Of a stretch of 36,915 nt of DNA, positions 31,222 through 36,915 are shown in pieces (the stretch's first letter is position 1; each line of letters begins with the position of its first letter). Source of the DNA: Rathayibacter sp. SD072 (lineage in GTDB: Bacteria > Actinomycetota > Actinomycetes > Actinomycetales > Microbacteriaceae); NCBI RefSeq assembly GCF_017355185.1, contig NZ_JADILJ010000039.1:1-36915 (forward strand). The letters are read 5' to 3'. The translations under genes and the position numbers were made by a program. The notes below the pieces were generated by a model. The model was not told where the DNA came from. It did no database searches and was given only the letters and a program-made list of their open reading frames with translations.

Positions 31222-31870
31222 GGTGCAGCGTGCGAATGGTTTTCGTCAGAGCCCGCAACTCTGCGGGGCTAATTTCATCGAATGCGCGGGCCGCGATGCT
31301 TGTAACACCCGTCTCCTCGACTGCTCGCGCGAAGTCCTTCTGGGCTTCGATCGTCTCGGCAAGGTCTTTATCACCAGTCTGATACAGGTATCGGGCATCG
31401 ACATCGAAGACGGCAGCCAGAGCGGTGAGAACGTCGAAGTACTCGCGTCCGTCACCACTCCCGCTCGACAGTCGCTGCCAATCCTGCGCGTCGAAAGGCG
31501 CATGAGGGCCGGCCATCTCCATCACAGCGTCTACGGGAAGGCCGTTGGACAGGAAAGTCAGTCGACGGGCCAGCTCGGCCTTATCGACGGTAGCGATGCG
31601 CCGCTGCGCCTTCTGCTCGGTGACGAGCGTGCTCGCCGCGAGGGTGACGAACTCGGCCACCGTCATGCTGAGCGCGGTGGCGATCTGCTCGATGTCGTCA
31701 GCATCGAAAGGTGCATCGGCGCGCATCCGCACGTAGTAGTAGTTCGGTGAAAACTTCGACGTCTCGATCAGCTCAGCAGTCGTCATCCCGCTACGGGGGA
31801 GGAGCTGCCGGATTGCTTCCACGATCTGCAACGAGAAGTACGACGGCCCGACCTGCGCTCTACTACCCAT
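31193..31870 (-). CDS. XRE-family regulator with duplicated HTH-like halves
   Basis: A 225-residue protein. The first half has a Cro/C1-like helix-turn-helix region (QIVEAIRQLLPRSGMTTAEL... DIEQIATALSMTVAEFVTLA). The second half repeats the layout (AELARRLTFLSNGLPVDAVM... VLTALAAVFDVDARYLYQTG), so it looks like a tandem HTH. The C-terminal ~45 residues are charged. It is first in the operon with the ImmA-like protease, membrane protein and hydrolase, and probably represses it. ATG 31870 lacks a clear ribosome-binding site. Confidence 0.7.
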   Translation of the reverse strand: MGSRAQVGPSYFSLQIVEAIRQLLPRSGMTTAELIETSKFSPNYYYVRMRADAPFDADDIEQIATALSMTVAEFVTLAASTLVTEQKAQRRIATVDKAELARRLTFLSNGLPVDAVMEMAGPHAPFDAQDWQRLSSGSGDGREYFDVLTALAAVFDVDARYLYQTGDKDLAETIEAQKDFARAVEETGVTSIAARAFDEISPAELRALTKTIRTLHHERRGPDAK

Positions 31871-31977
31871 CCAGGTAGGCTAGCACCTGCTCTTCTGAGC
31901 ATGAATGTCCGCTCCAAGTGACCTGGAGACCCCCTGCACGGGTAGCAGGGAGCTACTTGAAGAGGTAGTGTGTCTCT

Positions 31978-32316
31978 ATGAGTACGGGGAACAACTCAGG
32001 GGATCAGGCAGTCGGCGTCATCGAGCCGGGTGTGGGGGACACGCGCAGGACGGTGGCCGTTTTCAACGAGCGCCGCTGGCTGGTCATCCGCGCACTGGTC
32101 GCTCATGGCCCTGCGACCTGCGATGAGCTTGCCGAGCTGACGGCGCTTCCGCCGACATCGATCCGGCCGCCGTTGCGGGTGTTCAAGGAACTGGGTCTGG
32201 TGGACATTCACGAGAACTCGGGGCGCGCGCGCACCTACGAGGTCAATCGTGCCGAGCTGCACGCGACCTGGACTGCCGCGTGCGCTGATCTTCTCCCTGA
32301 GGAGCTGTGCGCCTAG
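31978..32316 (+). CDS. Winged-helix transcriptional regulator A
   Basis: A 112-residue protein whose central ~60 residues are an ArsR-type winged helix (RRWLVIRALVAHGPATCDELAELTALPPTSIRPPLRVFKELGLVDIHENSGRARTYEVN). It converges on the second winged-helix gene and shares a CTAG at 32313-32316 as both stops. The ribosome-binding site is weak. Likely binds DNA as a dimer; partners unknown. Confidence 0.7.
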   Translation: MSTGNNSGDQAVGVIEPGVGDTRRTVAVFNERRWLVIRALVAHGPATCDELAELTALPPTSIRPPLRVFKELGLVDIHENSGRARTYEVNRAELHATWTAACADLLPEELCA

Positions 32317-32666
32317 AGGCCGACCTCGGGCCGCGGGGCGTCGGAGAACATGTTGGCCTCACTCTTAGCGAACAGCTCCTTGATGAACGCCTTGTCCGCC
32401 CGGTACAGCACGGTCCGGCCCGGCCGATCAGCGACAGGAGTGTCAACGATGACCGCTCCCGCGTCTTCAAGCTGCACAAGGTGACGACGCACGGTTTCTG
32501 CCGTCTTCTCCGGCACCTGCTTACGGATAGGACCGAAGTAGGAGCCGCGCTCCGGCTGATCAAGGTGGAGCAAGAACCACAGGATGCGGTGGTTGATCTC
32601 GTCCCCAATGACTCGAATCGCCACTTTCACCTCGTCGGGTATCGGGATGGGCGAGGGGTCGGGCAT
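32313..32666 (-). CDS. Winged-helix transcriptional regulator B
   Basis: A 117-residue protein with a winged-helix fold (VIGDEINHRILWFLLHLDQ; KTAETVRRHLVQLEDAGAVIVDTPVADRPGRTVLYRAD), differing in the N-terminus from regulator A. The two proteins share the same small fold in convergent genes, so they may act on each other's promoters or those of the conjugation genes to the right. The region 32667-32822 between its start and the lipoprotein gene would hold divergent promoters. Confidence 0.65.
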   Translation of the reverse strand: MPDPSPIPIPDEVKVAIRVIGDEINHRILWFLLHLDQPERGSYFGPIRKQVPEKTAETVRRHLVQLEDAGAVIVDTPVADRPGRTVLYRADKAFIKELFAKSEANMFSDAPRPEVGL

Positions 32667-32822
32667 GCATCAATCATGGCGCACGAAGCAACAAATCCCT
32701 CGCGGGGTTTTGGGCACCATAACTTATTTCTCGGTCGTTCACACATCGAACGTGGTGGTGAGCAGAAAATATAGTTAGGCTCGTGGTGGCGAGCGACTCT
32801 CGTCCGCACGAGGGGAAACAGC

Positions 32823-33359
32823 GTGACCGGAACAAAGCTGGCGCCGATCGCAGGCGCGGTAGCACTGTCGCTCTGTGGGCTCACAGCCTGCACGGCGAGC
32901 ACGGAAGCAGCACCGACCGGCACCAGCTCGTCGCCTGCTGCATCTGCGTCATCGACCCCCGCGCCGACGACGACCCCGACAGCGAGCGCTGCTCCTACCG
33001 AGGCAGCGCCCAGCGATGCGCAAATCACCGAAGACCCCTCAGCGGAGGCTGCTACGACCAGCCTCGCGACCACCGCGGTGACGGCGTTCTGCCGGCCCGC
33101 ACTGGACTACGACACCTGGATCGCTGAGCTGTACCCGTTCCTAAGCCAGCAGGCAGCAGTGGCCTACGAGACAGTCGACCCGGCGAACGTGCCGTGCACG
33201 ACTCTTACCGGTGCTGCGAGCGTGCGTGACGGCGATGGGGCCTTCACCATGCGCATCCTCGTCCCCACGGACGCGGGGGAGTACTCCGTGTACGTCCACC
33301 GGACCGCGGGGAGCACCCCGTGGGCTGTGGAGCAGATCACCCCCCTGGCGTCGGAGTAA
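32823..33359 (+). CDS. Putative lipoprotein of the conjugation cluster
   Basis: A 178-residue protein from a GTG at 32823, with GAGGGGAAA upstream. A signal peptide ending in the lipobox GLTAC (Cys ~24) is followed by a long Ser/Thr/Pro/Ala linker, then a ~90-residue folded domain with two cysteines. It precedes the wall hydrolase by 4 bases and is probably co-expressed. It may anchor parts of the transfer apparatus to the membrane, based on context only. Confidence 0.65.
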   Translation: MTGTKLAPIAGAVALSLCGLTACTASTEAAPTGTSSSPAASASSTPAPTTTPTASAAPTEAAPSDAQITEDPSAEAATTSLATTAVTAFCRPALDYDTWIAELYPFLSQQAAVAYETVDPANVPCTTLTGAASVRDGDGAFTMRILVPTDAGEYSVYVHRTAGSTPWAVEQITPLASE

Positions 33360-33363
33360 CCCG

Positions 33364-34539
33364 GTGGCAAAGGGGGGAATGGGGGTTCTCGCGGCGGTCC
33401 TGGCACCGCTGGTCGCGATCGCACTGCTGCTGTGGCTGCTGTTCTTCGGCGCCGCTGAGAACGCGGCCGCGGCATGCCTGCCTGGCGGCGGACCGGTCAA
33501 CGTGCCCGCGATCCCCGCAGACGCGAAGGTCGGCGCCTACGGGCACGACCAGCTCGTCAACGCCGCGCTGATCGTCAACGCGGGAGCTGCGAAAGGGCTC
33601 GGCGCCGATGGGCAGACGCTCGGCGTGCAGACGGCGATCGGGGAGTCCTCCCTGGTGAACATCAGCTACGGGGACGGGGCGATCAACCCGGACGGGTCGG
33701 TCGCTGACTCGATCGGCCTGTTCCAGCAGCAGTCGAGCTGGGGCACCGTCGAGCAGCGGATGGACCCGACGACCTCGGCGGGCTTCTTCTACGAACGCCT
33801 CGTGGCCGTCGAGGGCTGGCAGGCGATGGAGCCGTCCATCGCGATCAACAAGGTGCAGCGCAACGCCGACCCGAACCACTACACGAAGTACCGCGCCGAC
33901 GCCGTGGCGATCATGACCTACCTGAACAGCCTCGGCAGCAGCACGACCGCGCCGACGACGGCGGCGCCAGTGGGTGTTCCGTCGACGCCGATCGGCACCG
34001 CGCCCGCCTCACCGGCGCCGGTTGGTGGATGCGTCTCCGTGTCCGGCGATGCGCAGGCCCTCGCGGCGAATCTCGTCGCGGCGATGGACGCCGGCAACCT
34101 GACCCTTCTCGAGGACCGCTACGCGCAGCAGATCCGCGACATGGCCGCGGGCACCCCCAAGGAGAACTGCGCGATCGACGTCCGCATTCTCCAGATCATC
34201 ACCATCGGGCTGAACACGTTCGGGAAGGTCGGCGTCTCCGACCTCAACCGCCAGTGCACCGGCTCCCTTCTGGGCGCCGGCACCGGTTCGTCGCACTGGA
34301 TGAACGGCGGCGGCAACGCCGTCGACTTCTACAGCTTTGCGGGAACCGCCACGACTGGCTGCGACGCCAACGCGCTGCAACTCCTCGACGTTCTCGACCC
34401 GCAGGTCCCGCAGGGGTCCCGCGCTGGCCAGAATCAGTGCCGCTCGACCACCTATCAGCACATCACGCAGTTCGGTGACACCCCGAACCACCTGCACTTC
34501 GACGTCGCCTACGCCGACGGCCCCCTCACCACCGGATAA
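33364..34539 (+). CDS. Peptidoglycan hydrolase of the conjugation system (VirB1/TcpG-like role)
   Basis: A 391-residue protein. The GTG at 33364 opens directly with a transmembrane helix (VLAAVLAPLVAIALLLWLLFF), so it is anchored with the rest outside. Residues ~60-195 are a lytic-enzyme domain with GVQTAIGESSLVNI, DSIGLFQQQSSWGT and W-AMEPSIAINKVQ. A Pro/Ala/Thr linker leads to a C-terminal domain with SHWMNGGGNAVDFYSF and HLHFD, resembling a D-Ala-D-Ala carboxypeptidase-like fold. Two-domain hydrolases of this type open the wall for actinobacterial type IV secretion. The frame from 33211 is shadow. Confidence 0.75.
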   Translation: MAKGGMGVLAAVLAPLVAIALLLWLLFFGAAENAAAACLPGGGPVNVPAIPADAKVGAYGHDQLVNAALIVNAGAAKGLGADGQTLGVQTAIGESSLVNISYGDGAINPDGSVADSIGLFQQQSSWGTVEQRMDPTTSAGFFYERLVAVEGWQAMEPSIAINKVQRNADPNHYTKYRADAVAIMTYLNSLGSSTTAPTTAAPVGVPSTPIGTAPASPAPVGGCVSVSGDAQALAANLVAAMDAGNLTLLEDRYAQQIRDMAAGTPKENCAIDVRILQIITIGLNTFGKVGVSDLNRQCTGSLLGAGTGSSHWMNGGGNAVDFYSFAGTATTGCDANALQLLDVLDPQVPQGSRAGQNQCRSTTYQHITQFGDTPNHLHFDVAYADGPLTTG

Positions 34540-34612
34540 CCGGACCCCTCCGGAGCCCCAACCGGCGGCACCGAACACCCCGCACCACCAACACAGAAAC
34601 GGAGCACACACC

Positions 34613-34918
34613 ATGTCTGCACTCGCTCTCACCTCCGAGCTGATCACGGCCGCCGGCGCGCTCGGCGCCGTCGTCCCCGACCCGGGCCCCGGCGGCATGC
34701 CCCCCGGATTCGAAGCCTTCACCACCGTCATGGGCTGGGCCAAGTGGGTCGGCCTCGGCGTCGCCGTCGTCGGCCTCATCATCCTCGGCGTCACCATGAC
34801 CATCTCCGCCCGCCGCGGCGAAGGCGGAGAAATCGGCGGCTGGCTCGGCCGCCTGCTCATCGGCGTGATCATCATCTCCGCCGCCTTCACCGTCGTCGGC
34901 TTCCTGATGGGCGCCTAG
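34613..34918 (+). CDS. Small two-helix membrane protein, pilin-like (TrbC/VirB2-like)
   Basis: A 101-residue protein from ATG 34613 with GGAG eight bases ahead. Two transmembrane helices (WVGLGVAVVGLIILGVTMTI and LLIGVIIISAAFTVVGFL) are separated by a short basic, Gly-rich loop (ARRGEGGEIGGWLG), as in TrbC/VirB2 pilins and their Gram-positive counterparts. The gene order (hydrolase, small two-helix protein, anchored protein, TrbL-like) fits this. A signal peptide cleavage site is not obvious. Confidence 0.65.
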   Translation: MSALALTSELITAAGALGAVVPDPGPGGMPPGFEAFTTVMGWAKWVGLGVAVVGLIILGVTMTISARRGEGGEIGGWLGRLLIGVIIISAAFTVVGFLMGA

Positions 34919-34966
34919 CGACCCGGGAAACCGACCGGCACCACCAACAGGAAGGCAAGGGACGTC

Positions 34967-35689
34967 ATGAGCGACTCCGAACCGCGTAACCCATTCAAGA
35001 CGAAGGGCTTCATCGTCGGAGCCAGCCTCGTCGGAGCACTCGCCCTCGCCGGCATCGTGCTCGGCGTTACGTCCCTCGATGCCGGGGGAGGCGGCAAAAC
35101 TGCCGCCACCCCCGGCGTCTCTACCCCCAGCTCCACCATTTCGGCGGAGGCCGAGAGCGTGTGCGGACTCACCGGCTACGAAGAGACCGGCACCCTCACC
35201 GCCGCCCCGACGACGGAGTGGACCATCGTCGGCACCATGGCCGCCCCGAACTCGGACACGGCCGGGCCGGGGCTGACCGATGACGACGGAGTGCGCCGCT
35301 GCTACGCACACACCGTCGACGGAGCACTGTTCGCCGTCGCCAATCTGTGGGCGATGGGCTCAAATGCGCGTCTGGCCGATTCCGTCACAGACAAGCTGAC
35401 CGTTCCCGGCCCGGGGCGTGATGCGGCACTGGCACGAGATGTCGCGCAGTCGAACACTGGCCTGAGCGCTCAAATCGCAGGCTTCAAGACGCTCTCCTAC
35501 AGCGGCGACACCGCGACCATCGAAATCGCCTTCCGCCTGAACGACGGAACACTCGCGAGCATCGCGACGGACGTGGCTTGGTCGGACGGCGACTGGAAGA
35601 TGCAACTCACTGACGATGGCCAGTCGGCCTACAACCCGGTGCTGCTCCAGAGTCTCGGCGGCTACGTGCCTTGGGCGGGTGTCGCATGA
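34967..35689 (+). CDS. Membrane-anchored conjugation-cluster protein (unknown fold)
   Basis: A 240-residue protein with one N-terminal transmembrane helix (IVGASLVGALALAGIVLGV) and an exported ~190-residue domain containing two cysteines (VCGLTGYEE; RRCYAHTVD). AGGAAGG and AAGGGA precede the ATG. Anchored proteins of this shape sit between pilin and channel genes in actinobacterial transfer clusters, in a VirB8-like place; sequence similarity to VirB8 is not visible by eye. The last bases overlap the next start (ATGA). Confidence 0.65.
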   Translation: MSDSEPRNPFKTKGFIVGASLVGALALAGIVLGVTSLDAGGGGKTAATPGVSTPSSTISAEAESVCGLTGYEETGTLTAAPTTEWTIVGTMAAPNSDTAGPGLTDDDGVRRCYAHTVDGALFAVANLWAMGSNARLADSVTDKLTVPGPGRDAALARDVAQSNTGLSAQIAGFKTLSYSGDTATIEIAFRLNDGTLASIATDVAWSDGDWKMQLTDDGQSAYNPVLLQSLGGYVPWAGVA

Positions 35690-36915
35690 CACTACTCGTC
35701 ACCGAAACCACCGCTCCCGTCTCGGAATGCGGACTCCTCGACTTCCCCTGCAAGATCAACGAAGGCATCGGAGAGGTTGTCTCGGCAGCCGCGAACGATG
35801 CGTTGCAGCAGTTCGTCAACAACATCATGGAGGGCTACGGCAAGGCCCTCGCCTCCCTCGGCACCCTGTGGGTACGCGTCCCGTCACCGGTCACGGTCGT
35901 GGACCAGGGCGGCGGCGTCAACGGCGGCGGCACACCGCCACAGCCGGAAGCATTCGAGACGATCCTCGGCTACGTCACGTGGGTGTCCGCGGGCCTGGCC
36001 GTCATGTCCCTGATTGTCGCGGGAGTGATGATGACGAGCCGCCGCCGTCACGGCGACGGCGAAGCGCACATGGGCCGCATCGGCGTCATCCTCCTCGCGG
36101 TGCTGCTGCTCTCCTCGGCCTCTGCGCTGGTGACGGGTTTCCTGCCGCTGGCGATGCACCTGAACGAGTCCTCCTCGGTCGTTGGCTGGGTGCAGGGTCA
36201 ATTGCAGTGGTACACCGGCGGCATCGCGATCCTCTCGATCCTTCTGGCGGCCGGCCGGATGGTGTGGACGCAACGCGCGATGCCGCTCCGCGAGCTGGCC
36301 GGGTCGGTCTTGACGTTGATCGCGGTGGCCGGGGCCGGCCTCGTCGTCATCCGCTTGGCTACGTCCGCGGGAGATGCGTTCTCCGTCTGGATTCTCGACA
36401 ACTCGACCACGTGCAGCGTGACCAATGGAGAGTCGAACTGCTTCGGCACGACGGTCGGAACGATGATCGGCATGACGATGGCGTCGCAGAACTCCATCGG
36501 CCTGATCGGTCTGTTCCTGCTGGGAATGCTGGCCGTGTTCATGACCTACGTGCAGATCGCGCTGATGGTGTTCCGCGGCGCAATGCTCGTCGTCCTCGCC
36601 GGCATCTTCCCCATCGCCGCCGCCGCGACAAACACGGAAATCGGTCGGCAGTGGTTCAAGAAGGCGATGGCCTGGACCCTCGCGTTCATCCTCTACAAGC
36701 CCGCCGCGGCGATCGTGTACGCGATCGCGTTCCGCATGACCGGCACCGACCTGTTCAAGTCGGACGGCACTGGGCTCTTCCAGATCGTCACCGGCCTGGC
36801 GCTGATGCTCATCGCGCTCGTGGCCCTGCCCGCACTGATGCGTTTCCTGGTTCCCGCTGTCTCCTCGGTCGGCGGTGGCGGTGCGGCTGGCCTGCTGCTG
36901 GGAGCTGCGGCGGTG
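35686..36915 (+). CDS. TrbL/VirB6-like polytopic channel protein (partial, runs off right edge)
   Basis: At least 410 codons, still open at the edge. It begins at ATG 35686 overlapping the previous stop. A cytosolic/exported amphipathic N-terminus (DFPCKINEGIGEVVSAAAND) is followed by about seven to eight hydrophobic segments. The block QIALMVFRGAMLVVLAGIFPIAAAA with a following KMAWTLAF-like helix is typical of TrbL/VirB6 channel proteins. It forms the inner-membrane pore of a type IV secretion system. The C-terminus, probably a long Gly-rich tail starting at GGGGAAG, lies outside the window. Confidence 0.8.
   Translation, partial: MTLLVTETTAPVSECGLLDFPCKINEGIGEVVSAAANDALQQFVNNIMEGYGKALASLGTLWVRVPSPVTVVDQGGGVNGGGTPPQPEAFETILGYVTWVSAGLAVMSLIVAGVMMTSRRRHGDGEAHMGRIGVILLAVLLLSSASALVTGFLPLAMHLNESSSVVGWVQGQLQWYTGGIAILSILLAAGRMVWTQRAMPLRELAGSVLTLIAVAGAGLVVIRLATSAGDAFSVWILDNSTTCSVTNGESNCFGTTVGTMIGMTMASQNSIGLIGLFLLGMLAVFMTYVQIALMVFRGAMLVVLAGIFPIAAAATNTEIGRQWFKKAMAWTLAFILYKPAAAIVYAIAFRMTGTDLFKSDGTGLFQIVTGLALMLIALVALPALMRFLVPAVSSVGGGGAAGLLLGAAAV

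Noticed and set aside
1-36915. tRNA genes, rRNA, CRISPR arrays, insertion sequences, relaxase or oriT
   Set aside because: No GTTCGA-type T-loop outside coding regions, no regular spacer arrays, no transposase or relaxase motifs were found; transfer genes may continue to the right.

Overview
The window is high-GC actinobacterial DNA, most likely from a member of the Microbacteriaceae, and it looks like part of a large conjugative plasmid or a similar mobile element. This rests on the two Lsr2 paralogues, an actinobacterial-type LexA box, NrdH, actinobacterial-style lipoproteins, frequent GTG starts with ATGA/GTGA overlaps, and the co-occurrence of a primase-like replication initiator, ParA with a small ribbon-helix-helix partner, an umuDC operon, an ArdC-type anti-restriction protein and the first genes of a conjugation cluster. 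No rRNA, tRNA, CRISPR array, transposase or relaxase was seen.

Layout. 1-2290: a DUF3500 lipoprotein and two coupled small genes, one of which resembles the GyrA/ParC coiled-coil region. 2290-5670: a membrane-anchored protein of unknown function, then an AT-richer island with a Shedu-like (DUF4263) nuclease and a DUF4238-like protein. 5700-7760: a small HTH-like gene, a membrane protein overlapping an ECF sigma factor, and a small unknown gene. 7870-12150: a DNA methyltransferase facing a three-gene operon (unknown subunit, McrB-like AAA+ GTPase, McrC-like nuclease); the arrangement recalls BsuMI/LlaJI-type restriction-modification. 12340-13200: a BrnT-like toxin with an RHH antitoxin and a third small gene. 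13350-14340: Lsr2 copy 1 and two small genes. 14440-18240: minus-strand plasmid genes (ArdC-like; then an operon of two unknowns, NrdH and an SSB with an N-terminal extension).

Two copies of one ~300-base structured element lie at 15954-16256 and 18298-18593, bracketing the NrdH/SSB operon. The copies differ by compensatory base-pair changes and G-U wobbles that only make sense on the plus strand. This is the strongest candidate here for an undescribed noncoding RNA.

18640-20990: a tyrosine recombinase translationally coupled to a shorter paralogue that seems to have lost the catalytic C-terminus. 21200-24160: Lsr2 copy 2, HU, and a parA/RHH partition operon with a palindrome-rich candidate centromere. 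24170-28180: SOS-controlled umuDC and the replication initiator with a possible origin region. 28180-31870: an RHH gene, then a coupled XRE / ImmA-IrrE protease / MAB_1171c-like membrane protein / alpha-beta hydrolase operon. 31980-32670: two convergent winged-helix regulators. 32820-36915: lipoprotein, wall hydrolase, two-helix pilin-like protein, membrane-anchored protein and a TrbL/VirB6-like channel protein running off the right end.

Taken together: replication (Rep), segregation (ParA/RHH), chromatin masking (Lsr2, HU), mutagenic repair (UmuDC), host defence (Shedu-like, McrBC-like R-M, toxin-antitoxin), escape from host restriction (ArdC) and transfer (right end).
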